A stretch of 64,000 nt of DNA, taken from Streptomyces sp. RPT161 (GTDB lineage: Bacteria > Actinomycetota > Actinomycetes > Streptomycetales > Streptomycetaceae). The position numbers and the translations under genes are program-made. Under the pieces are notes generated by a model that was not told the DNA's origin, did not search any database, and saw only the letters and a list, made by a program, of their open reading frames with translations. Positions 57,660 to 64,000 of the stretch are shown piece after piece. The DNA lies in the NCBI RefSeq assembly GCF_027533845.1, contig NZ_JAPZVN010000025.1:28522-92521 (forward strand), given 5' to 3'. Position 1 is the stretch's first letter; each line of letters begins with the position of its first letter.

Positions 57660-59213
57660 TCAGCCGAGGCGCAGCAGCTTCGAGCCGAACGACGGCTCGG
57701 TCAGATCGGCGTTCAGCGTCACCGGCACCGCCACCCGGCCCGTACCAGCGCCCGCGGTGAGCGAGCCGATGCGCGTACCGGCCTGCGCCTGGTGCGGAAC
57801 TCCCTTGCCGTTGTCGTCGATGTCCAGTGTCACCGTGGCGCCCGGCCACCCGACAACCGCCATGTCGCCGGCCGCGGCGATCGGGGTACTGCCCCCGAGA
57901 CCGTCGTCGACAGTGCCCACGACCTGGCCCTTTCGCACCGCCGTTTCAACCTTCAACTGCTCGCCCGCCGCCAGAATCAGCTCCTTGCTGTACTGCGTGG
58001 CGGTGTCGATCACGCTGGGCTTGTGCTGTCCGAACACCGCGCCGATGATCAACTGCTTGGTGCCGCCAACCGTCTTCTCGGCCGCGAAAAGCAGATTGCC
58101 TCCGGCCTTCGTCGTCGACCCCGTCTTGATGCCCACCACGCCGTACAGCGGAACGAGCTTGTTGAAGTTGCTCTGCTTCTTCGCCGTCTCCACCGTGCTG
58201 CCGCCGGAAGTGGTGGTGGAGTCGTACGACGGCATCTTCACGATCGCCCGGAACACCGGGTCGGCCATCGCCCTTTCCGCCAGCTTCACCTGGTCCTCGG
58301 CCGTGCTGACGGTGGACTCCAGAAGGCCGCTGGCGTCGGTGTACTGCGTCTTGGTCATTCCGAGTTCCGCGGCGGCGGAGTTCATCTTCTTGATGAACTC
58401 CTGCTCCGAACCGGCGTCCCAACGGGCCAGCAGCCGGGCCACGTTGTTCGCGGACGGCAGCATGATCGCCTCGATGGCTTCCCGTTCCGAGATCTGCTGG
58501 CCCTTCCTGACCTCCACCACCGACTCCTTCTCCGGGACGCCGTTGGTGTAGTCGTCCTCGGCCTTCTGGTCGACGGTGATGTCAGGACCGGCTTCCGCCT
58601 CCTTCAGGGGGTGGTCCTTCAGGACGAGATACGCCGTCATCACCTTGGCAACACTGCCGATCGGCAGTGGGCTCATGTCCCCGTACGAGCCCATCCGCCC
58701 GAGGCCGTCGATGTCCACCACCGCCTGGCCCTCGATCGGCCAGGGCAGTTCGGGCCGTGCGCCCTGGAACGTGTACCGCGTGGTGCCGGTGAGCGCCAAC
58801 TTGGGATTGGGGAGCGGACGCAGCGCCTGGACCGTCACGAAGACCAGGGCGAGCAGCGCCACCAGCGGGGTCCAGATCCTCAACCGCCGCCGGACGGTAC
58901 GTGCGACCGTGCCGGGGGGCGCGGGGGCGTTGGTGAGCTGTGCCAGCAGGTCGAGGGGCGGCTGTTCCCGCCGGGCGTCCTGCGCGGGAGGCGGCTGATC
59001 CGGCGCCGGGGCGGGCGCCTCCTCGCCTACCGGCTCGCGTACCGGCGGCTTTGGGGGGCCGTCCAACGGCTTCAACGGCACGAACTCGCTGGTCCGCTCG
59101 CCGTCCGCACCCGGCTCGGGACCGAGCGGCTCGGACGGCGATGTTCCGGGCTTCGCCGCCGTCTCCCCTGACGACTCCGTGCGTTCCGACTTGTCAGGGG
59201 ACTTCCCCACCAC
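57660..59213 (-). CDS. D-alanyl-D-alanine carboxypeptidase (S11), membrane-anchored
   Basis: A 517-residue penicillin-binding-protein-like enzyme. Residues 1-115 are a Pro/Glu-rich cytoplasmic tail, residues 124-147 a transmembrane anchor (LRIWTPLVALLALVFVTVQA), the rest is outside. Motifs: SVAK (SxxK) near 205, SANN (SxN) near 273, KTGST (KTG) near 361. The C-terminal 90 residues form the PBP5-like beta domain. GTG 59213 has AAGGAG 6 bases upstream. It trims the last D-Ala of stem peptides. It is divergent from the acyltransferase-like gene that neighbours the Pls-like synthetase. Confidence 0.88.
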   Translation of the reverse strand: MVGKSPDKSERTESSGETAAKPGTSPSEPLGPEPGADGERTSEFVPLKPLDGPPKPPVREPVGEEAPAPAPDQPPPAQDARREQPPLDLLAQLTNAPAPPGTVARTVRRRLRIWTPLVALLALVFVTVQALRPLPNPKLALTGTTRYTFQGARPELPWPIEGQAVVDIDGLGRMGSYGDMSPLPIGSVAKVMTAYLVLKDHPLKEAEAGPDITVDQKAEDDYTNGVPEKESVVEVRKGQQISEREAIEAIMLPSANNVARLLARWDAGSEQEFIKKMNSAAAELGMTKTQYTDASGLLESTVSTAEDQVKLAERAMADPVFRAIVKMPSYDSTTTSGGSTVETAKKQSNFNKLVPLYGVVGIKTGSTTKAGGNLLFAAEKTVGGTKQLIIGAVFGQHKPSVIDTATQYSKELILAAGEQLKVETAVRKGQVVGTVDDGLGGSTPIAAAGDMAVVGWPGATVTLDIDDNGKGVPHQAQAGTRIGSLTAGAGTGRVAVPVTLNADLTEPSFGSKLLRLG

Positions 59214-59507
59214 CGACGTCTCCTTCGCGCCCGTGAGCCGCCGTACCCGTGGACCCCGGCGGCTCGTTCACTGATGCCCAGCCCGATGCGGCCTTGCCGA
59301 TCTTGCTGGAGTCTCGCTAGCGGGGACGAGGGGGACATACCTACGGTTCCCTCAAGATCCGCGCAAAGTGGCCGGCACGCTCGTGGGCGTTCACCGATGG
59401 CGGGCGCGTCAGGTTTCAATCTGGTTACGGTCACGACCCGTTACCCGCCAAGCCAGGGATCGTTGCAGCCGTTGACCGGAAACGGTGGGGGAGAGGACAG
59501 CGGACAA

Positions 59508-60779
59508 GTGGCAAGCGGGAGTGGACATGTCCACCCGGATACGACTGGTACGAGCGCACCTGCCGCGACATCGGGCGCGGAACAGTCCAGCGGAGCCGAC
59601 GCGGTGAGCAGCCTCGCCATGGACCGGGCGATGCTGGAGTGGTCACGGCGGCGCCCCGGTGACGGGTACACCTTCGGTGTGCTGCTGGGCGTCAACGGCC
59701 CCATGCCGCCGTTGCGCCAGCTCGCCGCCCTGGCCCAGCGGCGGGCCGCGGGAGTGCCCTGCCTGTCCTGGCACCTCACCGGGCCGACCCGGGAGGAGCG
59801 CTGGCAGCCTTACGAGGACTTCGACGCCGGCGCGCACGTCCACCGCCTTGAGCTGCCACCCGGACCGGACCCGTACACCCGGGCGTTGACCGCCCTCGCC
59901 AACCAACCGGTGTCCGGAGCAGGGCCGTTGTGGGGGCTCTGGGTACTGGACGGCGCCCAGCCGGACACGTACCTGCTCGGTTACCTTGTGCACCAGGCGG
60001 CACAGGACGGCGTCGGCGCCGCACACGCGTTGCAGCGGCTCTTCGGCGACGCCCCCGGCAGCCGGACCGACGAGGACACGGCCGAGCCCGACGGGCGGCC
60101 TGAACCGTTCATCGGTTCGGACCCGCCGAGCCTTCCCACCACCGGCCAGCGCACTCTTGTCACCGCGGCCGTGCCGCTCGACCTGCTGCGTGCCGCCGCC
60201 GGCGCGGGCACGAGCACCGTGCACGACGCCTATCTGGCCGCGCTCGCCGGTGCGTTGCGCTGGTGGCTGCCGCCCGCTGACCGCGGCCATGACATCCCGG
60301 TGCGGGTGCCGTTGTCCATCCGGCAGCCCGGTGACGATCCCGCCCTGGGCAACCACGTGGGCAACGCGCGACTGTTGCTGCCCGTCACCGAGCCCGACCC
60401 CGTGCGGCGGCTGGCAGAGGTCACCCGTCAGACGTCCGCAGTCAAGACACCCGCCCACCGTGAACGCACCCGTGACCGACTGGACCGGGTGCCGGAACAA
60501 CAGCTGTTGCGCCGTATCCCCGAACCGGTGTCCCCTGTGGACTCCCTGCTGTGCGCCACCTCGCTACGCATCCGCCAACCCCTCGCGGTGGCGGGCGCGC
60601 CGGTGGCCACGGCCGCGGCGATTCCGCCGCTGGTCGGAGGGCATCTGCTCACCAGCATGCTGTGCACCCACGACACCGGCGCGTCGGTCTCGTTCACCAC
60701 CCAGATCGCCCACCAGGAAATAAGGCGACTGCCCGCGCTGTGGCAGGAAGCCGTCGGCGAACTTGCCGCCGCGATCTGA
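59508..60779 (+). CDS. WS/DGAT-like acyltransferase with degenerate active-site motif
   Basis: A protein of about 423 residues resembling wax ester synthase/diacylglycerol acyltransferases: AMDRAMLEWSRRRPGDGYTF near residue 38, HLTGPTREERWQPYEDFD near 87, and the C-terminal VPVRVPLSIRQPGDDPALGN near 265-285. The HHxxxDG catalytic motif reads HQAAQDG (near 165), so the second, general-base His is Gln. The activity may be lost or changed. The start is uncertain: GTG 59508, GTG 59604 and ATG 59619 are all in frame; WS/DGAT homology begins at 59619. It ends 22 bases from the convergent Pls-like synthetase gene. Confidence 0.72.
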   Translation: MASGSGHVHPDTTGTSAPAATSGAEQSSGADAVSSLAMDRAMLEWSRRRPGDGYTFGVLLGVNGPMPPLRQLAALAQRRAAGVPCLSWHLTGPTREERWQPYEDFDAGAHVHRLELPPGPDPYTRALTALANQPVSGAGPLWGLWVLDGAQPDTYLLGYLVHQAAQDGVGAAHALQRLFGDAPGSRTDEDTAEPDGRPEPFIGSDPPSLPTTGQRTLVTAAVPLDLLRAAAGAGTSTVHDAYLAALAGALRWWLPPADRGHDIPVRVPLSIRQPGDDPALGNHVGNARLLLPVTEPDPVRRLAEVTRQTSAVKTPAHRERTRDRLDRVPEQQLLRRIPEPVSPVDSLLCATSLRIRQPLAVAGAPVATAAAIPPLVGGHLLTSMLCTHDTGASVSFTTQIAHQEIRRLPALWQEAVGELAAAI

Positions 60780-60801
60780 GGCGTTGGCGGTCACCGGGAG
60801 G

Positions 60802-63800
60802 TCATGAGGGGGTGTGCCAACGCACCACGGGGTTGCCGAGCCAACGGCTGCCGGCGGGCACATGCTCGCCCCGCATCACCAGGGACGAGGGACCGATCAC
60901 GGTGCCGTCGCCGAGCGTCGCGCCGGGCAGGATGATGGAGTGCGGCCCCAGCGTGGCGCCGCGGCCCAGACGCACGGTGTCGACGCGCAGCAGGCGGTCG
61001 TGGAAGAGATGGGTTTGCAGCACACAGCCGCGGTTGACGCTCACCGCGTCGTCCAGCCGTACCAGGTCGGTCTCCGGCAGCCAGTGGCTTTCCAACCACA
61101 CGCCCCGGCCGATGTGCGCGCCGAGGGTGCGCAGCCAGGCGTTCAACATCGGTGTGCCCACCAGGTAGTGGCCCAGCCAGGGCATGGCGAGGGTCTCCAC
61201 GAAGGTGTCGTACAGCTCGTTGCGCCACACGAACGAGCTCCACAGCGGATGCCGGCCGACGGTGAAGCGCCCGACCAGCAGCCACTTCGCCGCGGTCGTG
61301 GTCAGCAGGGCGAGCACACCCGCGGCCATGAACAGCGGACCGACCAGTGCTATCGCCGCCAACCAGCCGACGGCGTCGGTCAGTTCGGTCAACGCCAGGA
61401 AGAAGGCATCAGCGAGTACGGCCACGCACAACAGCGGAACCAGGCGGCACGCCTCGACCGTGGCGCGCATGAGTACCAGATGCCTCGGCGGGTGGAACGT
61501 GAGCCGTGGATCGGCGGCCTCCGGGTGGCGGGGCACGGTGAACCCCGGGCGCCCCAGCCAGGAGGCGCCGGGAGCCAGGTGCGCGGGCGCGTCGGACAGC
61601 ACGCCGACCAGGGCCCGGTCCGGCAGCGCACGGTCCGCCCCGACGATGCCGGAGTTGCCGACGAACGCCCGCCGTCCGACCGCGGACCTGCCCAACCGCA
61701 GCCATCGGCCACGCAGTTCGAACGGCGCGACCAACGTGTCGTCCGCCAGGAAGGCACCGTGCTCGATCCGGGTCAGCTGCGGCAGCGTCAGTACCGTGGA
61801 GATCTCCGCCCGACGGCCAACCTTCGCGCCGCACAGTCTCAGCCACAGCGGGGTCAACAGGCTGGCGTAGAAGGGGAACAGCAGCTTGCGGGCCTGATCC
61901 ATCAGCCGTGAGGTGACCCACGCACACCACGCCACCGAGCCGTACACCGGATGTGAACCCGGCCTCAGCGCGCCACCGGTGACGCGTACGACCAGCGCGA
62001 CCAGGGCCGCGTAGCTGGCCGTGGTCAGCACCGCACCGATCGGTGCCGCCCACGGCAGTTGATGGATGATGGCGGTCGGCGTCACGCCGTCGCCCGTGGC
62101 GTTCGCGAAGAGGACCAGCGCGGGGAGCAGGGCGAGCAGGGGGATGGCGTCGAACCCGAGACCGGCGAGCGCGTACGCCGTGGGCCACCAGATGCCGCGT
62201 GACCGCGTGGCGCCGTGCGCATCCGGGCCGTGGCCGTCCACGTTGTCTCCACGTGCCGGTCGCGCCGGGCTGCCGCTCCAGATCCGTCCGGGCGGCGCCT
62301 CCGCGGTGAGACAGGCGCCGGGGGCGATGTCGGCTCCGGCCCCGACGCTCGCGCCGGGAAGCAGCGTCGCACGGGCCGCGACCCGGGCATGGGCGCCCAC
62401 GCGGACCGTGCCCAGGCGGAACGCGTCACCGTCCAGCCACCAGCCGCTGACGTCCGCCTCCGGCTCCACGGCGCACCCGTCCCCGAAGTCCGCCAGCCCG
62501 GTGACCGGCGGCGGGGCGTGCAGCACCACGTCGCGGCCCACCGAGCACCCCACGGCCCGGGCGAACAGTGCTGCCCACGGTGTCCCGAGCAGTGTCGGGA
62601 TACCCATGGTGGTGGCGATGCGCTCCGCCGCCCACACCCGTAGGTGCACGGAACCACCCCGTTGATGGGTTCCTGGCCGGACACCCGACGTGAGCAGCCG
62701 CGCCGCTCCCGCGCTGATGCCCACACGGGCCGGTGCGCTGTAGAGGCCGAGCCAGCTGACGACGATCAGCCACCAGGACAGTCGCGCGGTGCCCGCCAGC
62801 GGACCCGCCAGATTGTTGAGGGTGGCCAGCACAAGCAGCCAGCGCAGTCCGGCGACGGTCGACAGCACGACAAGGAAGAGGAACTGCAGCACTCCGGTCC
62901 GGCGCGGGGTGGGCCGTACGACACGGTGTGGCTCGCTCCGCCGCGACTGCGCGTCAAGTCTGTCGGCCAGGTCGCGCAGCGTCGGGTGGCGGTAGACGTC
63001 GGTGACGGAGACCTCCGGGTACCGCTCGCGCAGGGCCGAAACCAAGCGGGCCGCGGTCAGGCTGGTACCGCCCACCGCGAAGAAGTCCGACTCGCCGGTC
63101 ACGGCGACGCCCAGCAGCCGCCGCCACCGCGCCGCGAGCCACGCGGCGGTCCCGTCCAGCGCGTCATCGTGCGGACCGTCGTCCCCTTGTGGCGGCCAGG
63201 GCAGTGCCCGCCGGTCGATCTTGCCCGACGTACGCCTGGGCAGATCATCGACGACCACGATCCTGGGCACCAGCGCCGCCGGGAGCCGGGTGCCCAGCCG
63301 GTCGCGGGCGGCGGCCACGTCGAAGCGGGGCGCGCCGTCGCCCGACGGACGCTCGGGGACCACGTATCCCACCAGCACCTGGTCCGAGCCCGTGGTGCTG
63401 CGGACGGCAGCGGCGGCGGCCCGTACCCCCGGCAGTTCTCGCAGGGCGCCGTCGATCTCACCGAGTTCCACCCGCCGCCCGGCGAGTTTTACCTGGTCGT
63501 CGACGCGACCGAGGAACACCAGGCCCTGCGGGTCGGCCCGTACCAGGTCACCGGTGCGGTAGGCCCGCCGCCCGTCCAGTACGGGGTGGGTGCCGAACGC
63601 CTCCGTGTCCCGTGCGTCGTCGAGGTAGCGGGCGGTGCCCACTCCGGCGATCACCAGCTGACCGGTCGCGCCCCACGGGACCGGTCGGCCGTGGGGGTCC
63701 ACCACGGCGACCATCCAGCCGTCCAGCGGCCTGCCGATGCGCACCGGTTCACCGGGCCGCAGACGGCAGGCGCAGGCGACCACAGCGGTCTCGGTGGGGC

Positions 63801-64000
63801 CGTAGGTGTTCCACATCTCCCGGCCCGCGCCCAGCCGCTCGACCAGTTCGCCCGGACAGTCCTCGCCGCCGACGACGAGCAGCCGTACCCGGTCCAGCGC
63901 CGCGTCCGGCCACAGCGCCAGCAGGCCGGGAACCGTGGAGATCGCGGTGACGCGGCGCTCGACCAGCCACGGCCCCAGGTCAGCGCCCGTGCGCACAAGT
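60802..64000 (-). CDS. Pls-like single-module NRPS: adenylation, carrier, membrane, hexapeptide domains (5' cut)
   Basis: At least 1065 residues; the N-terminal start lies beyond base 64000. Visible parts: the adenylation domain's second half (GREMWNTYGPTETAVVACAC; YRTGDLVRAD; FLGRVDDQVKLAGRRVELGE; PRRTSGKIDRRAL with the A10 Lys), a carrier domain (SDFFAVGGTSLTAARLVSAL with the phosphopantetheine Ser), then about six membrane segments interleaved with left-handed beta-helix (hexapeptide) parts, for example LGRGATLGPHSIILPGATLG near the end. This is the architecture of epsilon-poly-L-lysine synthetase (Pls) and the TIGR02353 NRPS terminal domain. There is no condensation or thioesterase domain. 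The amino acid substrate cannot be read from the visible half. Neighbours: acyltransferase-like and DD-carboxypeptidase genes. Confidence 0.87.
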   Translation of the reverse strand, partial: LVRTGADLGPWLVERRVTAISTVPGLLALWPDAALDRVRLLVVGGEDCPGELVERLGAGREMWNTYGPTETAVVACACRLRPGEPVRIGRPLDGWMVAVVDPHGRPVPWGATGQLVIAGVGTARYLDDARDTEAFGTHPVLDGRRAYRTGDLVRADPQGLVFLGRVDDQVKLAGRRVELGEIDGALRELPGVRAAAAAVRSTTGSDQVLVGYVVPERPSGDGAPRFDVAAARDRLGTRLPAALVPRIVVVDDLPRRTSGKIDRRALPWPPQGDDGPHDDALDGTAAWLAARWRRLLGVAVTGESDFFAVGGTSLTAARLVSALRERYPEVSVTDVYRHPTLRDLADRLDAQSRRSEPHRVVRPTPRRTGVLQFLFLVVLSTVAGLRWLLVLATLNNLAGPLAGTARLSWWLIVVSWLGLYSAPARVGISAGAARLLTSGVRPGTHQRGGSVHLRVWAAERIATTMGIPTLLGTPWAALFARAVGCSVGRDVVLHAPPPVTGLADFGDGCAVEPEADVSGWWLDGDAFRLGTVRVGAHARVAARATLLPGASVGAGADIAPGACLTAEAPPGRIWSGSPARPARGDNVDGHGPDAHGATRSRGIWWPTAYALAGLGFDAIPLLALLPALVLFANATGDGVTPTAIIHQLPWAAPIGAVLTTASYAALVALVVRVTGGALRPGSHPVYGSVAWCAWVTSRLMDQARKLLFPFYASLLTPLWLRLCGAKVGRRAEISTVLTLPQLTRIEHGAFLADDTLVAPFELRGRWLRLGRSAVGRRAFVGNSGIVGADRALPDRALVGVLSDAPAHLAPGASWLGRPGFTVPRHPEAADPRLTFHPPRHLVLMRATVEACRLVPLLCVAVLADAFFLALTELTDAVGWLAAIALVGPLFMAAGVLALLTTTAAKWLLVGRFTVGRHPLWSSFVWRNELYDTFVETLAMPWLGHYLVGTPMLNAWLRTLGAHIGRGVWLESHWLPETDLVRLDDAVSVNRGCVLQTHLFHDRLLRVDTVRLGRGATLGPHSIILPGATLGDGTVIGPSSLVMRGEHVPAGSRWLGNPVVRWHTPS

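Noticed and set aside
1..64000. CRISPR array, rRNA or intact insertion sequence
   Set aside because: No regularly spaced repeats of 25-40 bases, no rRNA-like stretch, and no complete transposase with terminal repeats were seen.

Overview
The window is very GC-rich, with third-position G/C bias in every convincing gene, many GTG starts and one TTG start, AGGAG-type ribosome sites, F420/SARP/DUF6479/ECF41-type families and long antisense open frames. This is typical of a Streptomyces-like actinomycete chromosome (family Streptomycetaceae likely; species not determinable). It reads as an accessory, regulator-rich chromosomal region with no rRNA, tRNA, CRISPR array or intact transposon. Both ends cut through genes: a cytochrome P450 on the left and an NRPS-like synthetase on the right.

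Region by region. 1-3 kb: an unusual P450 (minus, cut) facing an OFA-type MFS transporter that overlaps a 35-residue membrane micro-protein. 3-7 kb: amidohydrolase, DinB-like protein and secreted peptidoglycan amidase, then a decayed AlkA-like gene. 7.6-13 kb: a VOC/MarR divergon with two matching operators, an F420-dependent LLM oxidoreductase, a YCII/DGPF protein, a GPP34 protein, a glutamine-amidotransferase-like protein and a divergent LysR regulator. 13-18.4 kb: metal and cofactor block, with an FhuF-like [2Fe-2S] protein, a cobalamin riboswitch ahead of a three-gene BtuFCD-like ABC importer, then a cysteine-free L32 paralogue and a COG0523 GTPase behind a perfect 23-bp palindrome (zinc-starvation type). 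18-25 kb: an I36-like protein, a secreted S53 peptidase, a histone-H1-like winged-helix protein, a flavin reductase and a class A PBP.

25-30 kb: a P450-ferredoxin pair divergent from an XRE-cupin regulator, whose operator-like palindrome is repeated in front of a thioredoxin-reductase-like enzyme 1.8 kb away, then a serine hydrolase lipoprotein. 30-38 kb: pairs of enzyme plus divergent or adjacent regulator (cupin/TetR, saccharopine-dehydrogenase-like/GlxA, FAD hydroxylase/Lrp), a putative ribbon-helix-helix protein with 12-bp phased operators, and a hypothetical gene. 38-43 kb: genome scars (Tn3 transposase relic, P450 relic, a hairpin motif present twice) around an epoxide hydrolase-MFS unit and a CGNR-type regulator. 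42.6-45.2 kb: a DUF1453-like membrane protein with a NarL-type two-component system. 45-52 kb: DUF302, DUF6585 and LuxR-SARP fusion genes, then an XRE-NACHT-membrane protein followed by two small membrane/exported proteins.

52-56 kb: an FAD monooxygenase behind an intact 28-bp inverted repeat whose TetR-type regulator is broken, an Old-Yellow-Enzyme-like reductase, and a divergent ECF41/SigJ-type sigma factor with ECF41-like promoter sequences facing both ways. 56-64 kb: membrane protein, SDR, DD-carboxypeptidase, a WS/DGAT-like acyltransferase with an altered active-site motif, and a Pls-like adenylation-carrier-membrane synthetase that leaves the window. All family names come from reading motifs in the translated sequence; no database search was run.
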